A stretch of 64,000 nucleotides of DNA from assembly GCA_936432065.2 (NCBI GenBank), contig OW386285.2, forward strand, positions 172,279,984 to 172,343,983, given 5' to 3'. The position numbers and the translations under genes are program-made. The notes beneath the pieces are model-generated. The model was given only the letters and a program-made list of their open reading frames with translations. It did no database searches and had not been told where the DNA came from. Positions 26,218 to 35,693 of the stretch are shown here, in pieces. How positions within the stretch are numbered: position 1 is the first letter of the stretch; every line of letters begins with the position of its first letter. Source of the stretch: Rutpela maculata (taxonomy: Eukaryota > Arthropoda > Insecta > Coleoptera > Cerambycidae).

Positions 26218-27764
26218 ACATTATAATTTGTAATCTGCAATTGCAAATAAAAACTGTTCTAACCTAATGCATCTCGTTTCTTATAGAAACACTTGCCCTT
26301 TAACCACGAAAAGCCGCACGTTTTACATTAGATACTGTTCTGATAAATTCTCATTGAGATAGTATAAGTAAATGTCTGGATTTACAAATAGATACTGTTT
26401 AAAATATTTGGTTGCTTTATTCTGATATAATTTTCATATTTAAATTAGATCCGAATCTTTACTGATAAAGACTTATATAATTTACTAGAGGAACAACAAA
26501 TAGATACTCGTAGAAACTGCTCTCATCAATCCTTTTGAAGGAATACCAAATGTGTGCTTTGAATTTCCGACCATATCATAACATGTAGTGAACAATTTGT
26601 TACTGATTAAACCTCATCACAATTATATCCGGAAAACAGCATAAATACTTTTAGAAATTGATCGCATATAACCCCATTCAAAGTGATTAAACTTGTATTT
26701 GTAATTGCAGTTGAAAACTCTTTTTACCCATTCAAACAAATGAAAACACATTTAATATATTACTGAAAAAAAAACATTAATACTCATAGAAACTGATCTC
26801 ATAAATCCCTATTCAAACATTATAATTTTGAATCTTCAATTGCAAATCAAAACTGTTCTAACCTAATGCAGCTCGTTTCTTATAGAAACTCTTGCCATTT
26901 AACCACGGAAAGGCGCACGTTTTACATTAGATACTGTTCTCATAAATTCTCATTGAGATAGTATAAGTAAATGTGTGGATTTACAAATAGATACTGTTTA
27001 AAATATTTGGTTGCTTTATTCTGATATAATTTTCATATTTAAATTAGATCCGAATCTGTACTGATAAAGACTTATATAATTTACTATAGGAACAACAAAT
27101 AGATACTCGTAGAAACTGCTCTCATCAATCCTCTTGAAGGAATACTAAATGTGTACTTGGAATTTCCGACCATATCATAACAAGTAGTTAACAATTTGTT
27201 ACTGATTAAACCTCATCATAACTATATTCGGAAAACAGCATAAATACTTTTAGAAATCGATCGCATATAACCCCTTCGAAGCGATTAAACTTGTATTTGT
27301 AATTGCAGTTGAAAACTGACCTTTCTTTTTACCCATTCAAACAAATGAAAACACATTTAATATATTACTGAAAAAAAACATTAATACTCATAGAAACTGA
27401 TCTCATAAATCCCTATTCAAACATTATAATTTGTAATCTTCAATTGGAAATCAAAACTGTTCTAACCTAATGCAGCTCGTTTCTTAAAGAAACACTTGTC
27501 TTTTAATCACGGAAAGCCGCACGAATTACATTAGATACTGTGCTCATAAATTCTCATTGATATGGTATAAGTAAATGTTTGGATTTACAAATGGATATGG
27601 CTTGACTCATTTTGCTGGTCAATTCGGATATAAACTGATAACAATTTCAACAGCAACTTTACCTAACTCTTATAGAAACTTATTGACCATATAGGTTCTC
27701 ATAGATACTTATTAATTTTTGATAATTTTCAATACGGATTGATGAGATGTTTTTGACAGGGAAT
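26218..27764 (-). repeat. Satellite array, minus orientation, continued, with terminal module
   Basis: Resumes exactly where 14523 stopped, starting with the second TSD copy ACAT (26218-26221). The landmark for the conserved GCCGCACG segment recurs at intervals of about 600-605 bp (around 26315, 26914 and 27519). From about 27620 it passes into a terminal module related to 4000-4030 and ends GACAGGG at 27764. Confidence 0.85.
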
Positions 27765-28789
27765 TCTTTAAGAAAAATAAATTAAACAGTATTTTGTAAA
27801 ATATGAAACAGAAATATTCAGGGGTAAGACATAATACCCTAGTGCATGGTGCAATAGTATATATTACTTTTAAATATACTGGAATTACATATATTTACTT
27901 ATTTCAAAAATGTCACTTACAATGTGTGATTGTCTAGGACATTATTATTGCTACTCGGGCCACAGTTATTTGCACCAGCTTTTCCCCTCTCAATGCCTGG
28001 TTAAAGGTGTCTACATTAAAGAGGGTATGCTTTGAACATTGCAGTGCAACTCAACTTTCACGAGTTGTCCCTGCAATCTACAAAGGATACCGACTAGGTT
28101 GGCTCTAGCCAATTTTAGCCCCTTTAAACGCTATCATATTTTTAATAACTTAGCATCTCAGTTTATCATTATTTACTTATTGTTGATATCGTACACTAAA
28201 GAGACAATGACAGAAAGGCCTATAATTAGTTTGACTATAGACCACCAGGTGGCGTACTCCTTATTTTCAGACGCCTATAGCCTTTAATGGCTAAACTTCA
28301 CCAAATTGTATTTTCTATTTTTGTAGAAATCAATAGACAATTATTATCATTATCATTATTATTATTGTATTAAATATTATTTGAATATTTGAGGTGACAA
28401 AATTTTAGGTTTCGTGACTTTCGTGCACTTCTACAACACTATTTTAATACCTCTATACTTAATCAGTTCTAGTTGGGTATTGGACTTTTACTTATCCGTA
28501 GAGCTAGTAGACTTTTGCGTCTTCTGCAAATACCCAAATAAAGCACAGAGACTATGGCACTAGAATACCACTATTCTGTTCAACTGTTCTCTGTCACAAT
28601 CACAAAACATATACATTAACAGTTAACACTTATACTGCCTATGTCTGCTCTCAACCAACTTTCTGGGAATTAAGACGCGAATGACTGAAAACTGAATGAT
28701 GCAATGTATTTATTAACTACATAGTATAGTACACATCTTGATTCTTGACGAGTATCTGCCTGTCTCCCTAATGTATTTGATTATATTTG
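27765..28789. other. Non-coding interior of the giant hAT-like element, right side
   Basis: No supported gene; the 82-codon ORF at 28039-28287 has no recognisable domain. The equivalent left side (9896-10509) is also non-coding. An ancestral transposase gene, if any, has been replaced or deleted. Confidence 0.55.
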
Positions 28790-29090
28790 TTGTATTTATT
28801 TAAATACTTTGGAGATTCAAATACTTATTCAAATATTCCTGAAAGTATTTAAATACTGTCAAAGAAGGATTTAAATACTTTTTTAAAAGTATTTAAATAC
28901 TTCCCAGTTATTTAAATAGTTTAAGTATTTATAAATACGTTTAGGATCATTTTCAAATACTAAGTAGTAAATACTTCAGGTAAAGTATTTGCAAGTATAA
29001 ATACAAATACTTGCTGCAAGAAGTATTTAAATACTCGGTATTTAAATACTTTCTAGTATTTAAATACTTATGAGGTATTTGTAAGTACAT
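28790..29090. repeat. Right subterminal array of GTATTTAAATAC-type palindromes
   Basis: Many copies of AGTATTTAAATACTT in both orientations, denser and longer than the left array. They lie directly inside the right TIR and match the left array in motif. Confidence 0.75.
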
Positions 29091-29270
29091 ATTTGCCCAG
29101 CTCTGGATATAGAAAACAAATGACTAAAAAACATGTAGCAAAATGCCAAAATAAAGTTGCTGCTGCGGCTGTGGGCTTATAGTGATAGCTTCAATGACTC
29201 CATCGACCTGCGCATAAAGTTATGCGAGTCATCCGGTACTGTCTATTAATCGTAGGCTGGATTTTAGCAG

Positions 29271-30032
29271 CAGTGTTGCCAATTGCCGGAGAATTCTCCG
29301 CTTTTCGGAGAATTTGACTGCCTGCGGAGAATCTGGCGGAGAATACCTTTTTGACGGAGAATATAGGGTGACCGAATTTATCATTATTTCTTTATTAAAA
29401 CAAATAACAAAATAATGTAGCTCTGTTTTCTTAGCTTAGTAGTTTACGTAAATGATAACAGATGGCGATATGTGCGTATTCAGTTTCATTAAGGGTCAAC
29501 AGAGGCCGGTTGTGTACCAATGATCTCAAGTAGTGAGCTCGATACTATATTGGAGTGAGGCCGACAGGCAGGAGCTGGAAGAAGCTTTAGAGAGAGAAAG
29601 CCATATTTGCAGGTTACTTGTCTCAGTTTCCTGAATAATTAGTTAACAAGTGAGAGGGAGTCAGAGTGCCTCCAAATCTAGCTTATCTCTAAAATTTCTT
29701 TGAAAGGGAACAATAGGTTCCTATTGTTCATACTCACTCCAGTATGTATATAGAGTTCACTAATCTCTAATCTCTCAAGCGTGCTCCAAACCTGGTTGTA
29801 GTGATTCATCACAACCAGGTTTTATTAATTCATTACTGATGAATTAAAATATCAATTTGTGCAAATTAGTAATGGACTAATGGATTACATATTGAGAAGC
29901 AAATAAAGATCAATATATTTTTTGTTGTATAGAAGATTTTGATATTTTATTTTTGGCGGAGAATTTCTTCGATTTGCGGAGAATTTTAAGGCAGTAGGCG
30001 GAGAATTTTAGAAAGCTCTGTTGGCAACACTG
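29271..30032. mobile_element. hAT-like MITE, 762 bp, perfect 8-bp TSD
   Basis: TIR CAGTGTTGCCAA at 29271 and its inverse ending 30032. Flanked by TTTAGCAG on both sides (29263-29270, 30033-30040). Inside both ends the word CGGAGAATT recurs (29290-29350 and 29957-30010), probably subterminal binding sites. No ORF. The termini match those of the element at 30284-34437. Confidence 0.92.
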
Positions 30033-30120
30033 TTTAGCAGTTTGCCGCGAGTACGCTGGAGTTTAGTATTCCGCCTAATCTGTAAGCGAAACTATTTGTC
30101 TGGTAATTCTGAGTAGTTCT

Positions 30121-30123
<3 letters not shown>

Positions 30124-30160
<37 letters not shown>

Positions 30161-30186
30161 GCATCGACTGCTGTGGTCATTAGCCG
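30124..30186 (-). mobile_element. Minimal 5'-truncated retroposon with 14-bp TSD
   Basis: A run of about 34 T (a poly-A tail on the minus strand) plus 29 nt of 3' end (GGCTAATGACCACAGCAGTC on the minus strand), bounded by identical 14-bp repeats TGAGTAGTTCTTAT (30110-30123, 30187-30200). Long target duplication, A-tail and extreme 5' truncation are the signature of LINE-type target-primed reverse transcription. The source family cannot be told from 29 nt. Confidence 0.85.
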
Positions 30187-30385
30187 TGAGTAGTTCTTAT
30201 TGTGTTTATATTACACAAAATACCAAAAGTTAAAAGACGTGACGACGTGTCAGCTCGTGAAAGAATAGAAAACTACCCCGAATCAGTGTTGCCAATCCTC
30301 AATTCGCAAAGTGCTTACTCTTGAACACCAAAATCCTTACATTTTACTTGCGAATGATGGAAAATCTTTGTAAAATCCTTACGCG

Positions 30386-30577
30386 CAGGGCCGGCCTTAG
30401 TTCCTCAAGCGCCCTCGTAAGAAATTTTATTAAAAGACGCCCCTTTTCTGGTTAAGTCAGAAAAAAATTGATGAGCAGGGGGAATAAATTTTAAAAAATT
30501 CGTTCTCATCTCAAAATTGATGAGCAGTGGGGGGGGAATCTAAAACAATTTTTTTTTTGTCCTAAAGTTTACTCAAA

Positions 30578-30623
<46 letters not shown>

Positions 30624-30681
30624 TCGTGGCGCTCAGGGCATGGTCGAGCTGCCTCCCCCCCCCCCCCAAAGGCCGGCCCAG
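30386..30681. mobile_element. hAT-like MITE, 296 bp, perfect 8-bp TSD
   Basis: TIR CAGGGCCGGCC at 30386 and CTGGGCCGGCC in inverse at 30681. TSD CTTACGCG at 30378-30385 and 30682-30689. The interior holds (AT)n at about 30581-30619 and a 13-C run at 30655-30667. It sits in the subterminal array of the larger hAT-like element, so it came later. Confidence 0.9.
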
Positions 30682-30718
30682 CTTACGCGGCGCTGTTTAA
30701 ACAACAAGGACTAGGAAA

Positions 30719-33700
30719 CCCAAGCAGCAATTTTAGTAGTTTCTACGTAATAGTTGCCATTAGGGGAACTTTAAAGGTTTCCGCAACTAAGGACTGTTAC
30801 GTAATGGGAACCATCCTTCTACCAAGTATTCACCAAAATGGGGAATAATAATTACGTAGCAAATTACTATTCCGGTACTTCTACCATTACCGTGTTGAAG
30901 ACTAGGTTATTACGTAAACGGGACGTAACCAAGTTGTAGAAATGACTAACTTTTGGAACAGCTCAGCTGACTGAAATGAGAGCGCAAACTATATATTTGG
31001 CTCTCTGTTATTCGAATAGCAAATTAATGACTTACTGAGTTTAAGCACGTGATATGTCCAAGGTCCAAGTTAAGGTGATTATATACAACATGCATAAGCA
31101 TATATTATAAATCATGATGTTTTGCATTTACCCTGGGTGTGGTAAAACCACCACTTGTTTTCTGTAAAATGTTATCATGATGCTTCGATAAAAAAGACGC
31201 CCCCTCGAGAAAATGGTTTTTTCGAAAAAAAAATTTTTTGCAAAAATTATGTGTACAAGCAAAACTGCAAAATTTTTTATGGAAAACGTTTTTTTTTTAA
31301 TTTTATATGTTATAAAGTAATAATCTATTTAGAAAACATATTTGTAAATGACTATAATAAAAAGAAATTTTTTATTGAATTATATTTTTATCCGTGTCAA
31401 TATGGCGTCTTCATTCAACAACAGAAAAATGACGATTTTAACTGCAGTAACTTAGTGGTTGAAAAAACCAAAATTATTTCCCTACAAGTTACATTTACTA
31501 TAAAGTAGCAGATGCCACCAACGTTATAGTTGTTGTTACTTTAAAAGTGGTGACGGCAACTGCAACAATTTCACTGTGTAGTTATATTTACCTAGATGTA
31601 GCAAATGGGACCAATGACGCTATAAGATCTTAGTAACAGTTGCAACCAACTTATTTTCATGTTGGTAGAATTGGCAGAATCGATATAGGTAATTTTTTTT
31701 TTTATTAATTGGCAACGCGGTAATAACTGTTAAAGTGTCACTGTCACTGTGTGCGATGGGAAGAAATTAAAAATAACAATTATTATACTTTTTAAGTACT
31801 TTTTATTATCTGATATTATTTGGAAAGAGCACATATCGAACAATATTTGATGGATGCCCCTGACGGTGAGCATCTTCTGTCAGAGGTAGGTGTTTTTTAT
31901 GATCTTGCTTTTATATACCTATTTAAATGTTTGGGTTTTTTAGGTTGCATTGATATTGGGAGTTTGCGGTGCCTGCCGTTGCGGTGAACTGACCTTCTTA
32001 AGCGTCGAAGATATGAGATAAAGAATAATATCTATATATATCCATACCAGATACCAAGACGAATAAATCAAGAAGTTTCACAGTTTTAAATGAAGGATTT
32101 TCGGTGAACCCACTTGATTCGATTAGGAAATATGTCTTTAAGACCGCAAAATGTGTCTCACAAAAGATTTTTCGTAAATTTTCAAAAGGGAAAGTGCACT
32201 GTCCAATGCGTTGGATTAAATAAGCTCTCAAAAATTCCAAGAATTGTAGCTGATTATTTGCAATTGCCAGATGCAGATTTGTATACTGGCCATAGCATGT
32301 GCCGTTCCTCATCAACTCTTGACCAATGCTGGGGGTGACATTACCACCCTTAAACGTCACGGTGTGTGGAAGTCATCCACCGTGGCGGAGGGTTATTTGG
32401 AAGATTCAGTCTCAACAAGATTGTTATTGCTAAAAAAATTCAGGGAGAGCAGCACGAGTCAGGCAATACAGACGTCGTTACTAGTATAGAGAAAAGTTGT
32501 GTACAGAAGAGCAGTTTTCTTTGTGAAAAATCGAATATGATGACAATAAATGTTAACATAAATATAAATAAGTGTTAGTGCATGGATTCTTTGTTTTGTT
32601 AATTTTCCATATAATGGAGACAATAAATAAATTCCTTGGACTTTATTTTATATTAAAATTACTCTTTAGTGACTAAATCACTTTACCTCACTTTAGCTTA
32701 CTACTTTATCTCACTAGTGGCTTATGGGTCACTTTATACCTTCAAAGTCTTATGAATAAAGATCACTTTATATGAAAGTGTTGGATAAATATATTTATTA
32801 ACGTAAGGTGAGAAATAATGGAAAAAATACATAACAGTTTTCATATTTATTTAGTGATCAGTTTACATTTAATTTCATTCAATTCAATTTATTGTACATA
32901 AATAATGTCTTATGCCGTTATACCGACATTGTCCGGTCCCGATCGACACAATATTTATTAAATTTGGAGTTTTTAATCGGCAAATTCATTTAATATGCTC
33001 AGTGGATCACTAACTGAACTATGGGTCAATCTGTGTGTTAAAGACAAGTTGTAATTTTCGAGCAGTACACAGTATCATTAATCACTACAACTGTTATAGT
33101 TTTCGATTACTCTTCTTGTGTTGATGGGAGCACTTTTGCACTTGTTGCCAAAGATGATGGTTTTGCTGTGGCGAAATAATCTTTCATGTTTGCATCATAT
33201 TCTGAAGAATCACTATTTCTCTACTACTGTTTAACTGTTTCTTCAGTTTTCTATAAAACGTGGATGAGTGCTGATAAACTTTATTTCGCTTTCACTGAGC
33301 ATTTCAGATGCCGCCATTTTATTCAATGCTAATAATTATATAAATTGTCTTAAAAGTTAATATTACTCTATAGTAGATTTTCAAGGTATATGTAACTTTT
33401 AAGTCATTTTCAATTAGTGCGCAGTGGTAAAGATAACTTCAAAGCCCCTATGTTCGTAGAAATAACCTCATTTTTACTCGAGATGTCACTAATAAGTTAG
33501 ACTACTTTCAAGTGGTTCTTTGGTAAAGCTGTGCAGTCGGCATTACTACCAATTTTCACTTTGCAGTTGAGGATGCTTCAAAGTAATGCAGAGTAGTAAC
33601 CGCGACGTTGCAGATTCTCCAGCAGTTACTTGAAAGTGTTATAACTATACAGTGCCTAAATTCAGTAGAATCTACTTAATTGTCACTACAAATGCATACC

Positions 33701-33814
33701 ACAAAGTGAATATTACCCTGAAGTCGCAAAATTAGTAACAGTTATGTTATTCCTACTATATTAAAGTTCCGATGCCTCAGATGCCAGTTCCCATCACTTT
33801 GAATGCTGCTTGGG
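30719..33814. mobile_element. TIR element with CCCAAGCAGC ends, containing a Crypton-type relic
   Basis: Ends CCCAAGCAGCA (30719) and the inverse TGCTGCTTGGG (ending 33814). Partial inverted similarity continues inwards (TTAGTA, AACTTTAA, GTAAC words). The interior is dense in GTAACT/AGTTAC and ACTTTA variants. No target duplication was found: flanks are GGAAA and AAGCTC. It holds a tyrosine-recombinase gene relic at 31835-32489. Superfamily not assigned; the relic and the ends may belong to one element or the relic may be an older insertion. Confidence 0.55.
31835..32489 (+). pseudogene. Crypton-type tyrosine recombinase relic
   Basis: Several frames together give the C-terminal catalytic domain of a tyrosine recombinase, the DNA-integrating enzyme of Crypton elements. 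A first exon (YLMDAPDGEHLLSE) ends at a GT donor at 31886. A 58-bp intron ends at a TAG acceptor at 31943. Exon 2 begins VALILGVCGACRCGELTFLS, where the first Arg is the catalytic arginine. After a TAA come frame-shifted pieces: TKTNKSRSFTV, RFFVNFQKGKCTVQ, then LPDADLYTGHSMCRSS, LTNAGGDITTLKRHGVWKSS and TVAEGYLEDS. The final Tyr is the expected nucleophile. In the H-x-x-R box (HSMC) the Arg is Cys. At least one stop and two or three frameshifts; dead. Confidence 0.82.
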
Positions 33815-34077
33815 AAGCTCAGGAGTAGACATTTCCGCGATTTTCTTCTCCGTAGAAAAGGGGCCAAAACGTAGTTCGCGTGATGGCAGCACCGTTAGTA
33901 GGACAGTATTGGCCAATAGGCTTGTTTGAGGTTATGTTATATTTTTAAATTTTAACGTTTTTAAGCGTCCTTTACTGCTGTCTGACGTCAGACCGCACCA
34001 CACATTAACGCAACGTAATACGAGTAATACGACAACAAATAAACACCCCTACAAACACCGAAGGTTGGCCCTTCAGC

Positions 34078-34123
34078 GGGCCATCACTGGACCAGAAATT
34101 AAACTTTTGGCCCAGTGATGGCC
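34078..34123. repeat. Short hairpin (CGGGCCATCACTGG and inverse)
   Basis: A 14-bp inverted pair with an 18-nt AT-rich loop between 34078 and 34123, inside the hAT-like element. No U-tract or gene next to it; function unknown. Confidence 0.5.
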
Positions 34124-34507
34124 CGAACACAGAACAGAAACAGAACACAGCCCATCCCACGAAGACAAGAGAAAGAGAGCTTGATGTCTTGACTAACGTG
34201 TAGCCAACATCACCTGTTCTTAGGTGGTGTTGGTGTAGGGCAACTGACGTTGCCAGTTGTTTAATTTCATTTTATGTTTGCTATTTGAATGTCTTTAAAA
34301 CATTTCAAAAAGTATAAAAATGTATGCTCTGACCATTAGGTGCAAAATCCTTACATACTGTGACTCCTTACAACATTGCTTACAAGCATTCAAAATACTT
34401 ACAAATGTAAGCAATTACTTGCAAATCGGCAACACTGCCCCGAATAGACCTTTTCATCATAGAAGCGCGCATGTGCTGCCTCTACGTTTGTTTGCGGGAA
34501 CTATGAA

Positions 34508-34939
34508 ATGTTCGGACACTTGGATTGTCAAAATGGTTGGACTGGTATCATTTTTGACATTAATTTAGACGAAAGTGTGATTGACGGTGCAAAATTAGTA
34601 CACAACATTGTGGAAGAACACACTTGCGGTCAATTAAGGCGCTGGCTCAAGTATCCTGGCCATAAAATGAGTGGAAGCAAGAATATAGAACTGGTTGCAA
34701 GGTTAGAATTCAACTATCAATTTATATACAAGTGCATTAAAAGAAAACAAATGTGTTTGGTCTACAATATGCTTAATAACATTCTTCGTGCAGTAATTGA
34801 TAATGCAGTAAAAATATTTTCTGTTTTTCTACGAAAATGTAGGGTCAAAAATATAATTGAAAATGAGGTTTTTTTGTCGATCCTTCTGTGGATAAAGGAT
34901 CTTGGATCTGTGGATCTTTTTTCTAATTCTTTCAAATAG
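34508..34939 (+). CDS. SAP-like ORF fragment (transposon-derived), left arm
   Basis: Open for 143 codons. Residues 43-65 (QLRRWLKYPGHKMSGSKNIE and on to LVARL) have the helix-turn-helix spacing and the leucine, glycine and lysine pattern of SAP DNA-binding motifs. After LVAR the sequence AAG/GTTAGA at 34701-34702 is a plausible splice donor, so the part beyond it is probably intron read-through. The same exon lies inverted in the right arm (about 43310-43500) with small changes. SAP motifs precede nuclease-like domains in some animal mobile-element proteins; no such domain is in the window, so this is a lone first exon. The SAP call rests on pattern only. Confidence 0.45.
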   Translation: MFGHLDCQNGWTGIIFDINLDESVIDGAKLVHNIVEEHTCGQLRRWLKYPGHKMSGSKNIELVARLEFNYQFIYKCIKRKQMCLVYNMLNNILRAVIDNAVKIFSVFLRKCRVKNIIENEVFLSILLWIKDLGSVDLFSNSFK

Positions 34940-34966
34940 GTAAACTATACGATATGGCACTACCTA

Positions 34967-35122
34967 TTTTCAAAAAATTGGTAACAGATTCATCATTATT
35001 TGTTTAAAAAACGTCGAGTTCCATGTTTGTTCGGACAGTTTTCGCATGTCAATATTGGATTTGACATAAACATTACGTTTTTTAACCAAATAATGATGAA
35101 TTTGTTACCAATTTTCTGAAAA
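34967..35122. mobile_element. Palindromic MITE, 156 bp
   Basis: Left half TTTTCAAAAAATTGGTAACA and right half its inverse, matching over about 47 bp with few mismatches. The right arm of the foldback lacks it, which fixes its borders. Confidence 0.8.
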
Positions 35123-35430
35123 CCCAGCAAACATCGTTATATATCTAAAATATTTTTCTTATATAACCCCACTAACTTTAAATGTAACGAGTTATGTAAC
35201 ACATACAAAATAATAGTATAATGCTAATGTTGCTATTTCCCACTCAGACTAACTGAGACATTATATAACATTAATATAACTAGTTATAATAACAGTTATG
35301 TTTCATCATTATAATATTTATACTTTTATAACGTAATTATTATATAACAAATATAACAATTTTCTGTGAATGTTATATAATGATTTTATCAAAATGTTAT
35401 ATAACTGTACGTACTTCCCTTACCAAATAT

Positions 35431-35693
35431 ACAGTGTGTCGCACTTAACAGTGTAACACCCTTATAACTTCTTTCCTCCCGATTTGAACCAAGTTTTACT
35501 CAAATACAGAACAAATTAGGATCTACTTATGACAAAAAAAAACATTCGCTGTTATCTTTGCATTTATTTGTAGGGGTGACGAATGTTTTTTTAGCCCTAA
35601 ATAGATCCTAATTTGTTCTGTGAGCAAAATTTGTTTTAAATCGGAAAAAAGATATAAGGGTGTTTGTTACACTCTTAAGTGTGACACTCTATA
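35431..35693. mobile_element. Palindromic MITE, about 263 bp, TA-type target
   Basis: Left half begins ACAGTGTGTCGCACTTAA and the right half is a near inverse (ending TTAAGTGTGACACTCTA). Both sides contain ATAGATCC/GGATCTA and CCCTTAT blocks in mirror order. It is flanked by TAT/TATA, consistent with TA duplication. Confidence 0.75.

Larger units (their letters stand above)
10510..27764. mobile_element. Satellite-bearing element with CCCTGYCAAAAA ends
   Basis: The left end reads CCCTGCCAAAAA and the right end is the inverse of CCCTGTCAAAAA. Between them lie a terminal module (10510-11335), a plus-oriented array of satellite monomers (11336-13868), a sharp inversion, then the same monomers in minus orientation (13869-14523 and 26218-27640), interrupted by the gypsy element. 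The right end after 27640 is a diverged, shorter terminal module. No ORF is supported. Flanks are TTAA on the left and AATT on the right, so no convincing TSD. The superfamily is unknown; the structure resembles foldback elements with repeat-filled arms. Confidence 0.6.
9720..29105. mobile_element. Giant hAT-like element, 19.4 kb with nested insertions
   Basis: The left end starts CAGAGCTGGGCAAATACTT and the right end is the inverse of CAGAGCTGGGCAAATA, a perfect 16-bp TIR. Both ends are flanked by the exact 8-bp repeat GATATAGA (9712-9719 and 29106-29113), the hAT hallmark. Just inside both ends are dense copies of the palindrome AAGTATTTAAATACTT, the kind of subterminal array that hAT transposases bind. 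No transposase is visible, so it is non-autonomous. Removing the later gypsy insertion (14524-26217 plus one 4-bp TSD) leaves about 7.7 kb, still large for a non-autonomous hAT. Its cargo is the satellite element at 10510-27764. Confidence 0.88.
30284..34437. mobile_element. hAT-like element, 4154 bp, perfect 8-bp TSD, carrying nested elements
   Basis: TIR starts CAGTGTTGCC on the left and the inverse on the right (GGCAACACTG). TSD CCCCGAAT at 30276-30283 and 34438-34445. Inside both ends the word CTTAC recurs (AAATCCTTAC, TGCTTAC, ACTTGC), a subterminal array. It contains a 296-bp hAT-like MITE and a 3.1 kb element with a recombinase relic. No hAT transposase is visible. Confidence 0.92.
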
